In this document: piece after piece, positions 52,964 through 61,312 of the stretch
How positions within the stretch are numbered: the stretch's first letter is position 1
Layout: every line of letters starts with the position of its first letter
Source of the DNA: Rhodococcus yananensis
Lineage (GTDB): Bacteria > Actinomycetota > Actinomycetes > Mycobacteriales > Mycobacteriaceae
Length of the DNA stretch: 64,000 nucleotides
Reading direction: 5' to 3'
NCBI RefSeq assembly: GCF_020515525.1
Contig: NZ_JAIYEP010000011.1
Coordinates: 1 to 64,000 of the forward strand
The notes under the pieces: generated by a model
Seen by the model: only the letters and a program-made list of their open reading frames with translations
The model's database searches: none
Told to the model about the DNA's origin: nothing
Translations under genes and position numbers: made by a program

Positions 52964-54253
52964 TCATCCCTTCAGATCGGCGAGGCGTCGCAGAAGCGGG
53001 TATGCGACGAGGATTCCCACCGAGCCCCAGGCGATGCCACCGAGTTCGACCGATCCGATCGACAACGTGAGGTCCCCGATTCCCGCGACGAGCGCCGCGG
53101 CGGCGACGGTGAGGTTGACGGGGTCGGTGAAGTCGACCTTCGCGTCCATCCAGATCCGGACACCGAGAATGCCGATGAGGCCGTAGAGCACCAGGGTGGC
53201 GCCCCCGAGAACTCCGTCGGGAACCGTGAACACCAGGGCACCGAACTTCGGGGAGAACGCGAGCACGATCGCGGTCACGGCAGCAACCCAGTACGCCGCG
53301 GTCGAGTAGACCCGGGTCGCGGCCATCACCCCGATGTTCTCGGCGTACGTGGTGGTTCCCGACCCACCACCGGCACCCGCGAGGGTGGTGGCCAGACCGT
53401 CCGCCAGCAACGCGTCGCCGGCCACACCGTCGAGGTTGCGCCCCGTCATGGCGGCGACCGCCTTGACGTGCCCGACGTTCTCGGCGATCAGGACCACGAC
53501 GACGGGCAACGCGACCAGGACGACCGACAGCTCGAACGTCGGCGCGTGGAACTGGGGAACGCCGAACCAGGCCGCGTCCCCGAGCGCGTCGACCCGATCC
53601 GGTGCGAGACCGCCGGTGACCGCGGCGAACACCCAGCCGATCACCACTCCCACCAGGATGCCGAGTCTGCCGAGCAGTCCGGGGCCGAGGACGGTGACGA
53701 CCAGGATCGACGCCAGTGTCACCGCGCCGATCAGCGGCTGCGCCTCGAAGGACCCCGCCGCGGTGGGCGCGAGGTTGAGACCGATCAACGCGACGACCGC
53801 GCCGGTGACCACCGGCGGCATCACCGCGTCGATGACGTGTGACCCGAGTGCTTTCACGATCAGCCCGACGATCACCAGGGCGACACCCGCCGCTACCACG
53901 CCGCCGAGCTGCGCGCCGACGCCGTGCGATGCGGACGCCGTCAGCGGGGCGATGAACGCGAAGGAGGACCCCAGGTAGCTCGGCACCCGACCGCGGGTGA
54001 TCACCAGGAACAGCGCGGTACCGATGCCCGAGAAGAACAACGTCGTCGTCACCGGGAATCCGGTGATGGTGGGCACCAGCAGCGTCGCCCCGAACATGGC
54101 GATCACGTGCTGCATGCCGATGCCGATGGTCCGGGGCCACGACAGGCGTTCGTCGGGTGCAACCACCGTTCCCGCAGTGATCCTCCGCCCGTCGCCGTGC
54201 AGGGTCCAGCCGACTCCCAGGCCTTGCCCGGTCGGCTTCACTCGTTCGTCCAC
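52964..54253 (-). CDS. NCS2-family nucleobase (uracil-xanthine) permease
   Basis: 429-residue membrane transporter with 14 predicted helices. NCS2 landmarks: QHVIAMFGATLLVPTITG in helix 1, SFAFIAPL, LIAENVGHVKAVAA (substrate-site AENVGH) and GGSGTTTYAENIGVMA. Uracil, xanthine or urate are possible substrates. GTG at 54253 is chosen: TACGAT ends 7 nt upstream, so transcription probably starts at the codon; the ORF extension to 54385 overlaps ptsI and is not conserved. It lies 50 bp after ptsI on the same strand. Confidence 0.9.
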   Translation of the reverse strand: MDERVKPTGQGLGVGWTLHGDGRRITAGTVVAPDERLSWPRTIGIGMQHVIAMFGATLLVPTITGFPVTTTLFFSGIGTALFLVITRGRVPSYLGSSFAFIAPLTASASHGVGAQLGGVVAAGVALVIVGLIVKALGSHVIDAVMPPVVTGAVVALIGLNLAPTAAGSFEAQPLIGAVTLASILVVTVLGPGLLGRLGILVGVVIGWVFAAVTGGLAPDRVDALGDAAWFGVPQFHAPTFELSVVLVALPVVVVLIAENVGHVKAVAAMTGRNLDGVAGDALLADGLATTLAGAGGGSGTTTYAENIGVMAATRVYSTAAYWVAAVTAIVLAFSPKFGALVFTVPDGVLGGATLVLYGLIGILGVRIWMDAKVDFTDPVNLTVAAAALVAGIGDLTLSIGSVELGGIAWGSVGILVAYPLLRRLADLKG

Positions 54254-54260
54254 GTCGGGA

Positions 54261-54266
54261 ATCGTA
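54261..54266 (-). promoter_or_regulatory. -10 box TACGAT for leaderless NCS2 permease gene
   Basis: TACGAT on the minus strand, 7 nt before GTG at 54253. Confidence 0.55.
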
Positions 54267-54303
54267 AGGGCACACCCCGTGTCGCCGGCGACGACCGCCG
54301 AAC

Positions 54304-55971
54304 TCACCCGAGCACGCGGGCTGCCTCCGCCCGGGCCGCGGCCGGATCCGTGGTCGCGAGCGCCGCCGCCGCGGCGTCCCGGCACGCGTCGAGGGTGACC
54401 GACGCGAGTCGCGCGCCCACCCCGGCAACCGCGGGGGCCGCGCAGGACAGCGAGGTGATGCCGAAACCGGCGAGGACACAGGCCAGGAGCGGATCAGCGG
54501 CCGCTTCGCCGCACACCCCGACAGGTTTTCCGACGGCTCGTCCCGCCGCGGCGGTCTGCGCGACCAGCGCCAGCACCGCCGGTTGCCAGGGGTCCGTCAG
54601 AGCCGCGAGCGCCGGTGACATCCGGTCGGCGGCCATCGTGTACTGCGCCAGGTCGTTGGTCCCCACCGACAGGAAGTCCACGTGGTCGAGCAGGCGTTCC
54701 GCCAGCAGGGCGGCTGCCGGCACCTCGATCATCACCCCGGGCACCAGGTCGCGGGCACGAACCCGCTGGGCGAACGCGGCGGCCTCGGCGACGGTGGCGA
54801 TCATCGGTGCCATCACCCACGGCGTGACTCCGGTCCTGCGTGCCGCCTCGGCGACCGCGTCGAGTTGCCGATCCAGGATGCCGGGTGCTACGTCGTCCAC
54901 GCGGATGCCGCGTATGCCGAGCGCGGGATTGGGTTCGTCCGGGTGGGTGGCGAAGCGCAGGGGCTTGTCGGAACCGGCGTCGAGCGTACGGAGCACGACC
55001 TTGCGCCCGTCGTAGGCGGCGAACACCTCGGCGTAGATGTCGGCCTGCTCGGCGACGACGGGTTCGGTGGCGCGGTCGAGGAAGCACAGCTCGGTGCGGA
55101 ACAGTCCGACACCTTCGGCCGGTGTGTCGCGCGCGGCCCGGGCCCCGGCTCCGTCCTGGACGTTCGCGAGCACCGCGACCGCGTGTCCGTCGGCCGTGGC
55201 GCCGGGGCCGGTCCACGCCGCGATCCGGTCGCGTTCGGCGCGGTCGCGTGCCACCTCCGCTTCGGCGACCTCCCGGTCCGGCTCGACGACGACGCGTCCC
55301 GTGGCTCCGTCGACGAGCACCACCGTCCCTTCGGCGACGGTGTCGGTGCCCGCGGCGGCGACGATGCACGGGATACCCAACTGCCGCGCGATGATCGCGG
55401 TGTGGCTGGTGGGACCACCGAGGACGGTGACGATCCCGACGATGTACCGGGCGTCGAGCGCTGCGGTGTCGGCCGGGGCGAGGTCGGCCGCGAACAGGAC
55501 CGACGGAGAGGTCGGCAACGCGAGACCCGGTTCGGGCCGACCGTCCAGTTCGGCGAGCACGCGGTCGCGGATGTCGATGAGATCGGTGGTGCGTTCGGCC
55601 TGGAGTCCGCCGATCTTCTCGAACATGACGACGAACCGGTCGGTCGCGGCGATGGTGGCGGCTGCTGCGTCCGCACCACCCCGGATCTGTGTTTCGGCAG
55701 TGCTCCGCCACGCACGGTCCTGTGCGAGAACGGCGGTGGCGTTCAGCACCTCGGCGGCCGCACCGGTCGAGGCCTCGGCTCGGGCCCGCAGCCGACCCGT
55801 GACCGCATCGACCGCGGTGACGAACCTGGCGATCTCGGCGTCACGTGCGGTGTCGGGAATCGTCGCGAACTCGGTGGGGACCGGCACACGCACCTCTGGG
55901 CGCACGACCGGCCCGCACCCGACGCCGGGGACCACCGGCGTGCCGCGCAGTACGGATACCGCCTTGTCCAT
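54304..55971 (-). CDS. ptsI: PTS enzyme I (PEP-protein phosphotransferase)
   Basis: 555-residue cytosolic enzyme that takes phosphate from PEP and passes it to HPr. Phosphohistidine His190 in GGPTSHTAIIARQLG; PEP site GLFRTELCFLDR, PGVMIEVPAA, SVGTNDLAQYT and the acid-base Cys in PVGVCGEAAADP. ATG at 55971 with GAGGAGA 6 nt upstream. Divergent from fruR; both promoters appear to use one palindromic -35. Members of this PTS (HPr, EIIABC) are encoded across the gap. Confidence 0.96.
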   Translation of the reverse strand: MDKAVSVLRGTPVVPGVGCGPVVRPEVRVPVPTEFATIPDTARDAEIARFVTAVDAVTGRLRARAEASTGAAAEVLNATAVLAQDRAWRSTAETQIRGGADAAAATIAATDRFVVMFEKIGGLQAERTTDLIDIRDRVLAELDGRPEPGLALPTSPSVLFAADLAPADTAALDARYIVGIVTVLGGPTSHTAIIARQLGIPCIVAAAGTDTVAEGTVVLVDGATGRVVVEPDREVAEAEVARDRAERDRIAAWTGPGATADGHAVAVLANVQDGAGARAARDTPAEGVGLFRTELCFLDRATEPVVAEQADIYAEVFAAYDGRKVVLRTLDAGSDKPLRFATHPDEPNPALGIRGIRVDDVAPGILDRQLDAVAEAARRTGVTPWVMAPMIATVAEAAAFAQRVRARDLVPGVMIEVPAAALLAERLLDHVDFLSVGTNDLAQYTMAADRMSPALAALTDPWQPAVLALVAQTAAAGRAVGKPVGVCGEAAADPLLACVLAGFGITSLSCAAPAVAGVGARLASVTLDACRDAAAAALATTDPAAARAEAARVLG

Positions 55972-56006
55972 CGAACTCTCCTCACCATCGGCGCACTGTG
56001 TGACCG

Positions 56007-56052
56007 AGATTACTCCGAGCCATTGACATGTCAACACATACAGGCGTAAAAC
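56007..56052. promoter_or_regulatory. Divergent ptsI/fruR promoters sharing palindromic -35 TTGACATGTCAA
   Basis: Palindrome TTGACATGTCAA at 56023-56034. Minus strand: TTGACA (56034-56029), 16-bp spacer, TAATCT (56012-56007), for ptsI with a leader of about 30 nt. Plus strand: TTGACA (56023-56028), 18-bp spacer, TAAAAC (56047-56052), weaker, for fruR. Confidence 0.7.
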
Positions 56053-56067
56053 AACATAAACCAACAT
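56032..56067. promoter_or_regulatory. Candidate FruR operator repeats (CAACA)
   Basis: CAACA at 56032, CAACAT at 56052 and CAACAT at 56062, so spaced 20 and 10 bp, on one face of the helix. They lie over the fruR transcription start, fitting DeoR-type repression. Confidence 0.5.
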
Positions 56068-56086
56068 TCATGACGGAGGAGTTCGG

Positions 56087-56854
56087 GTGTACGCGGAGGA
56101 ACGGCAACAGGCGATCGCGGATCTCGCGACCCGACGCGGCCGTGTGTCGGTCGCCGATCTCGCAGATCGCTACGGGGTCACCTCCGAGACGGTCCGACGC
56201 GACCTCGCCCTGCTGGAACGACTCGGTCACGTCCGCAGGGTCCACGGCGGCGCAGTTCCGACCGCATCACTGACCGTGACCGAACCCGGACTCGCCGAAC
56301 GCGACCACACCCGCGCGGCCCACAAGGACCGCATCGCCTCCGCCGCGGCTGCCCACCTCCCCGGATCGGGCGGCAGCGTCGCGTTCGACGCCGGCACCAC
56401 CACCGGCCGAATCGTCGCGGCACTCCCCACCGACATCGATCTGACCGTCGTGACCAACGCCGTGCCGATCGCCGCCAGACTGGCCGGTCTGCACTCGGTT
56501 CGGCTGCATCTCGTCGGCGGCCGCGTTCGCGGCACCACCCAGGCCGCCGTCGGCGCCGAAGCACTCCGGTTCCTCGACACCGTGCACGTCGACGTCGCGT
56601 TCGTCGGTACCAACGCCCTGACCGTCGGGCACGGCCTGTCCACACCCGATTCCGAAGAGGCCGCGGTCAAACGCGCAATGGTCGCCGCCGCCGACCGCGT
56701 CGTCGTCGTCGCGGACTCGTCGAAGATCGGTCGACGCCACCTCATCAGCTTCGCGCCGCTGAGCGCCGTCGACGTACTCGTCACCGACGACGAGATCGAC
56801 GACACCGACCGGATCTCACTGATCGAACACGGAATCGAGGTGGTGACGGCATGA
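56087..56854 (+). CDS. fruR: DeoR-family regulator of the fructose PTS
   Basis: 255-residue repressor. N-terminal HTH (VSVADLADRYGVTSETVRRDLALL, here seen as VTSETVRRDLALLERLG) and a C-terminal DeoR sugar-phosphate-sensing domain (FDAGTTTGRIVAAL, VVTNAVPIAARLA, VADSSKIGRRH). Family knowledge: fructose 1-phosphate or fructose 1,6-bisphosphate relieves repression. GTG at 56087 with GGAGGAG 5 nt upstream. ATGA overlap with fruK. Confidence 0.92.
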   Translation: MYAEERQQAIADLATRRGRVSVADLADRYGVTSETVRRDLALLERLGHVRRVHGGAVPTASLTVTEPGLAERDHTRAAHKDRIASAAAAHLPGSGGSVAFDAGTTTGRIVAALPTDIDLTVVTNAVPIAARLAGLHSVRLHLVGGRVRGTTQAAVGAEALRFLDTVHVDVAFVGTNALTVGHGLSTPDSEEAAVKRAMVAAADRVVVVADSSKIGRRHLISFAPLSAVDVLVTDDEIDDTDRISLIEHGIEVVTA

Positions 56855-57846
56855 TCGTCACACTCACCGCCAACCCGAGTCTCGACCGCACGATCGGGCT
56901 CACCGGCCCCCTCGTCCGCGGCGCGGTCCACCGGGCCGCGACCACCGCCGTGGACCCCGGGGGCAAGGGCATCAACGTCGCCCGTGTCCTCCACGGTGCC
57001 GGGCTCCCCGTCCTCGCCGTCCTGCCGGCCGACGTCGGCGACCCCCTCCTCGCCGAGCTCGACGAACGCGGCATCCCCTACCGTGCCGTGGCTGCGTCGG
57101 GTCCCGTTCGGGTGAACACCACGATCGCCGAACCGGACGGCACCACCACCAAACTCAACACGCCGGGCGCCGCGTGCCCGGCCGGAACCCTCGACACTCT
57201 CCGACACACGCTCCTCGACCACGCCGACGGCGCAGCGTGGACCGTCCTGTCGGGGTCCCTCCCGCCGGGCGTGCCCGACGACTTCTACGCCGATCTTATC
57301 GGCGGTCTCCGCGGATCGGGTTCCCGGATCGCCGTCGACACCTCGGAGGCGCCCCTGCTCGCACTCGCCACGCGGTTCCCGGAATCCGCGCCCGACCTGA
57401 TCAAACCGAACACCGACGAGCTTGCTCAGCTCACCGGCACCGACCCGAGCGCACTCGAGAACGCTGCCGCGACCGGCGACATCGACCCGGCGGTGTCCGC
57501 GGGGCGCGCGCTCGTCGAGCACGGTGTGGCCGCGGTCCTCATCACCCTCGGCGCCGCAGGCGCGGTGCTCGTCACCGCTGACGGTGCGTGGCGGGCGTCC
57601 GCACCCCCGATCACCGCGCGCAGCACCGTCGGTGCCGGTGATTCGTCCCTGGCCGGCTACCTCGTCGCGGAACGCGACGGTGCCGGTCCGGCCGACCGTC
57701 TCCGCCACGCCGTCGCGTACGGCAGCGCCGCCGTCTCGCTGCCCGGAACCGGGCTTCCCGGACCGGGCGACGCCGATCCCACCGCCGTCACCGTCACTGC
57801 CGTCAACCCGGTGACACCGTCACCGCGCCCACTCCCCCACTCCTGA
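56851..57846 (+). CDS. fruK: 1-phosphofructokinase (PfkB family)
   Basis: 331-residue sugar kinase converting fructose 1-phosphate to fructose 1,6-bisphosphate with ATP. PfkB motifs: TANPSLDRTIGL, DPGGKGINVARVLHG, SGSLPPGVPDDFYADL, and the catalytic-base motif TVGAGDSSLAGYL. ATG at 56851 overlaps fruR's stop by 4 nt; 10 bp to fruA. Central step of the fructose PTS route. Confidence 0.95.
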   Translation: MIVTLTANPSLDRTIGLTGPLVRGAVHRAATTAVDPGGKGINVARVLHGAGLPVLAVLPADVGDPLLAELDERGIPYRAVAASGPVRVNTTIAEPDGTTTKLNTPGAACPAGTLDTLRHTLLDHADGAAWTVLSGSLPPGVPDDFYADLIGGLRGSGSRIAVDTSEAPLLALATRFPESAPDLIKPNTDELAQLTGTDPSALENAAATGDIDPAVSAGRALVEHGVAAVLITLGAAGAVLVTADGAWRASAPPITARSTVGAGDSSLAGYLVAERDGAGPADRLRHAVAYGSAAVSLPGTGLPGPGDADPTAVTVTAVNPVTPSPRPLPHS

Positions 57847-57856
57847 AGGATCCCTC

Positions 57857-59935
57857 ATGTCAGACAACCTCTCCGGCCGCGATCCGGCGGGTCCGGCGAT
57901 CCTCGTCGAGGACTTCGTCGCGCTCGACGCCGACCTCGGCGCGGACCGGGATGCGGTGATCGGCGCACTCGCCGACCGGCTCGCCGCGGCGGGCCGCACC
58001 ACCGATCGCGACGCGCTCGTCGCGGCGGTCCTCGACCGCGAGGGCAAGTCCGCCACCGGGCTGCCCGGTGGCATCGCGATCCCCCACTGCCGCGACGCGT
58101 CGATCACCACCGCGTCCCTCGGATTCGCCCGATTGTCCCCGAGGGTGGACTTCGGGGCCTCCGACGGCCCCGCAGACCTGGTGTTCCTCATCGCCGCGCC
58201 CGAGGGCGCCGGCGCCGAGCACATGAAGGTGCTCACCGCCCTCGCGCGGGCACTGGTCCGCCCCGAGTTCGTGGCCTCTCTGCGGGCCGCCGACACCGCT
58301 ACCGACGTCATCGCACTCGTCCAAGGTGTGCTGCCGCCGTCGGCTGCGGCCTCGACCGTGCCCACCGCGCCGGACGGCGCCCACGAACCGGCTCCGCCCG
58401 ACGGCGACGCCCGCCCGTCTGCCGACGGGCGGAACCCGGCGGTGTCGATCGTCGCGATCACCGCATGCCCGACGGGGATCGCCCACACCTACATGGCCGC
58501 CGACGCCCTCACCGCTGCCGCCGACCGCGCCGACGTCACCCTCCACGTCGAGACGCAGGGATCGAGCGGGAGCACCCCGCTGCCGGCGGAGGTGGTCGCG
58601 AGTGCCTCGGCCGTCATCTTCGCCACCGATGTCGGTGTGAAGGGTCGTGAGCGGTTCGCCGGCAAGCCGATGATCGCGTCCGGCGTGAAACGCGCGATCA
58701 ACGAACCCGACACGATGATCGCCGAGGCGGTGCGGGCCGCATCGGATCCGCAGGCCGCACGGGTCGAGTCCGGTGCGGACGGCGCCCACGACGCCACCGG
58801 TTCCGGTGACGCCGGGGAACTCGGGTGGGGAACGCGGTTGCGTCAGATCCTGCTCACCGGCGTCAGCTACATGATTCCGTTCGTGGCTGCCGGCGGACTC
58901 CTCATCGCACTCGGATTCCTGTTCGGTGGTTATGACATCTCCGAGTCCGCGGCCGACATCGTCATCGGGAACTCGTTGACGAATCTGCCCGACGGCGGTC
59001 TGACTGTCTATCTGGGCGCGGTGCTCTTCCAGATCGGGAGTCTGTCGTTCTCGTTCCTCGTACCTGCGCTCGCCGGTTACATCGCCTTCGCCATCGCCGA
59101 TCGCCCCGGTCTCGCGCCGGGGTTCACCGCGGGTGCGATCGCGGTGTTCGTCGGCGCCGGCTTCATCGGGGGTCTCGTCGGCGGCATCATCGCCGGTTTC
59201 GCAGCGCTGTGGGTGGGGCGGATCCCGTTGCCCACCTGGGCGCGCGGTCTGATGCCCGTCGTGATCATCCCGCTGCTCGCGAGCCTGATCGTCGGTGCGG
59301 CGATGTTCCTGGTTCTCGGGCGTCCTCTCGCTGCGATCACGACCGGCCTGACGGACTGGCTCAACGGGCTCTCCGGTGGCTCCGCCGTGGCGCTCGGTGC
59401 GATTCTGGGCCTGATGATGTGTTTCGATCTCGGGGGTCCGGTCAACAAGGCCGCGTATGCATTCGCCGTCGCCGGCCTCGACGTGAGCAACCACGCATCA
59501 CTTCAGATCATGGCGGCGGTGATGGCGGCGGGCATGATCCCGCCCCTGGCAATGGCCCTGTCGTCGATGGTCCGTCCGGCGCTCTACAGCCCCGCCGAGC
59601 GGGAGAACGGGAAGGCTGCCTGGCTGCTCGGCGCGTCGTTCATCTCCGAGGGTGCGATCCCCTTCGCCGCGGCGGATCCGTTGCGGGTCATTCCCTCGAT
59701 GATGATCGGCGGCGCTGTCACCGGCGGTCTCATCATGGGCACCGATGTCACGCTCAGCGCACCGCACGGCGGCGTCTTCGTCATCTTCGCGATGGGCAAC
59801 GTCGCCTGGTTCTTCGTGTCTCTCGCCGCCGGCACGATCGTCGCGGCGGCCTGTGTCACGGCAGCGAAGCAATTCATCCGCACCGCACCCGCAGCGCCGC
59901 CGGTCGGCGTCGGATCCCGACCCGTCGCCGCATGA
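57857..59935 (+). CDS. fruA: Fructose-specific PTS permease EIIABC
   Basis: 692-residue membrane permease that imports and phosphorylates fructose at C1. Domain order A-B-C: EIIA with phospho-His77 (GGIAIPHCRD), an alanine/proline linker near 160-190, EIIB with Cys204 (ITACPTGIAHTYMAA), and EIIC from about 285 with eight or more helices starting LRQILLTGVSYMIPFVAAGG. ATG at 57857 with GAAGGA 6 nt upstream. Phosphate reaches it from PtsI via PtsH. Confidence 0.96.
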   Translation: MSDNLSGRDPAGPAILVEDFVALDADLGADRDAVIGALADRLAAAGRTTDRDALVAAVLDREGKSATGLPGGIAIPHCRDASITTASLGFARLSPRVDFGASDGPADLVFLIAAPEGAGAEHMKVLTALARALVRPEFVASLRAADTATDVIALVQGVLPPSAAASTVPTAPDGAHEPAPPDGDARPSADGRNPAVSIVAITACPTGIAHTYMAADALTAAADRADVTLHVETQGSSGSTPLPAEVVASASAVIFATDVGVKGRERFAGKPMIASGVKRAINEPDTMIAEAVRAASDPQAARVESGADGAHDATGSGDAGELGWGTRLRQILLTGVSYMIPFVAAGGLLIALGFLFGGYDISESAADIVIGNSLTNLPDGGLTVYLGAVLFQIGSLSFSFLVPALAGYIAFAIADRPGLAPGFTAGAIAVFVGAGFIGGLVGGIIAGFAALWVGRIPLPTWARGLMPVVIIPLLASLIVGAAMFLVLGRPLAAITTGLTDWLNGLSGGSAVALGAILGLMMCFDLGGPVNKAAYAFAVAGLDVSNHASLQIMAAVMAAGMIPPLAMALSSMVRPALYSPAERENGKAAWLLGASFISEGAIPFAAADPLRVIPSMMIGGAVTGGLIMGTDVTLSAPHGGVFVIFAMGNVAWFFVSLAAGTIVAAACVTAAKQFIRTAPAAPPVGVGSRPVAA

Positions 59936-59976
59936 TTCCGATCCACCCGTCGATCCCCGTTCGAAGGAGAATTCCC

Positions 59977-60234
59977 ATGGCCAGTACCACCGTCAAGGTC
60001 GGATCGTCGATCGGTCTGCACGCCCGCCCCGCCGGGATCATCGCCGAGGCCGTCGTCGCGGCCGGTGTTCCCGTCACGCTGGCCGTCGACGGCGGTGAAC
60101 CCGTCGATGCCGGATCAGCGCTGCTGATCATGACGCTCGGGGCGGCGCAGGGCGTCGAGGTGACCGTCACGTGCGATGATTCCGAGGTCCTCGATCGGGT
60201 CAGCGCACTCGTCGCCGCCGATCTCGACGCCTGA
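59977..60234 (+). CDS. ptsH: PTS phosphocarrier HPr
   Basis: 85-residue phosphocarrier with phospho-His15 in GSSIGLHARPAG. Relays phosphate from EI to EIIA. The Ser46 region is LLIMTL-like without a clear regulatory Ser, and no HPr kinase is known in this group. ATG at 59977 with GAAGGAGA 5 nt upstream. Its last 35 bp overlap, on the opposite strand, the 3' end of the next gene. Confidence 0.96.
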   Translation: MASTTVKVGSSIGLHARPAGIIAEAVVAAGVPVTLAVDGGEPVDAGSALLIMTLGAAQGVEVTVTCDDSEVLDRVSALVAADLDA

Positions 60235-61312
60235 ATCCGCGCCATCCGGCGAACCCGGCCGCCGCGGCGACGATGATGATGCCCGCTGTCACCACGACCG
60301 CGGGCACCGTCGCGTCGCCCGTCCCGGCCTCCTCGTCCACCGTCCCGGTCTTCGGATCGTCCACGACGGCACGGTCGTCGAGCAGCGCGGTGACTCCGGG
60401 CCACATCGTGATCGGGGGACGCACCGTCGTCGCGCCGACGGTGACCGTCTCCGATCCGGTGAGCAGATCACCGTGCTCGGTGAACGCGACAGCTTCGCCC
60501 TGCGGTTCGCCCGGAACCGGGATTCGCAGGTCCGGCCCCGACACCAGTGCGCCCGCGAGGTCACCGTCGGACACACGGAACAGATGGACGTCGGTGTAGG
60601 TGCGGACGGCCGCGACGGTGCCGTCCACGCTGACCGCACCCCCGGTGATCAGAGTCGAGGATCCTCCCGGGATCGGCCCGCCCGGCGTGTCCGTGGGACC
60701 GAGCGTGAGGGAACCGACCTTCTCGAGTGCGGTCGGTCCCGGTGACCCGAGGTCGGCGATGGTGCGTCCCCGCACCGGCCGGTAGATCCCGCTCGCGCCG
60801 AACAACGACTTCGTGACGATCACCGGAACCCCGTCGGCACCGACGAGTACGGCCTCCGCATCGTGCGCCCGGTCCGGATACGTCAACCTGTGCAACTCTC
60901 CGCTGCCGTCCTCCGGGTCCAGCGAGATCAACGCGATCGTCTGTCGGACCGCGGTGTTGTCGCCGAAGTCCGCGAGCCACAGCCGCCCGTCCGGCCCCGC
61001 TGCGAGATCCTCCACATCGTACGGGTCGACCGGTGACGGAAACCTCTGGACCACAGCGCATTCCGAGTCGAGCTCGACCACGGACTCGTCGTCTCCCGCG
61101 TCGGGTGTCGCGAACAATCGACCACCCAGAACAGCCAACCCGGACAACTCGTCGAGTACCGGATCGGCCGGGGTGCACAGCGGTTCCGGCACGACGTCGG
61201 CGACCGCGACGTCCCCGGACGGTGTCGCACCCGACAGCGCCGGAACACCCACCGGGAGCGCCGCGACCACCGCGACGACTCCGACGAGCACCGCGACGCG
61301 CGGAACGCGCAT
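60200..61312 (-). CDS. Secreted/membrane-anchored protein of unknown function downstream of hflX
   Basis: 370 residues: signal peptide (VPRVAVLVGVVAVVAALPVGV), extracytoplasmic domain with repeated strand motifs (LSGLAVLGGRLFATPDAGDD, VEDLAAGPDGRLWLADFGDN, HDAEAVLVGADGVPV) that suggest a beta-propeller, then a C-terminal helix (VPAVVVTAGIIIVAAAAGFAG) and a basic tail, so the protein is probably tethered facing outside. ATG at 61312 overlaps the hflX stop by one base (TGATG), implying coupling. No enzymatic motif identified. Confidence 0.8.
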   Translation of the reverse strand: MRVPRVAVLVGVVAVVAALPVGVPALSGATPSGDVAVADVVPEPLCTPADPVLDELSGLAVLGGRLFATPDAGDDESVVELDSECAVVQRFPSPVDPYDVEDLAAGPDGRLWLADFGDNTAVRQTIALISLDPEDGSGELHRLTYPDRAHDAEAVLVGADGVPVIVTKSLFGASGIYRPVRGRTIADLGSPGPTALEKVGSLTLGPTDTPGGPIPGGSSTLITGGAVSVDGTVAAVRTYTDVHLFRVSDGDLAGALVSGPDLRIPVPGEPQGEAVAFTEHGDLLTGSETVTVGATTVRPPITMWPGVTALLDDRAVVDDPKTGTVDEEAGTGDATVPAVVVTAGIIIVAAAAGFAGWRGFRRRDRRRRVR

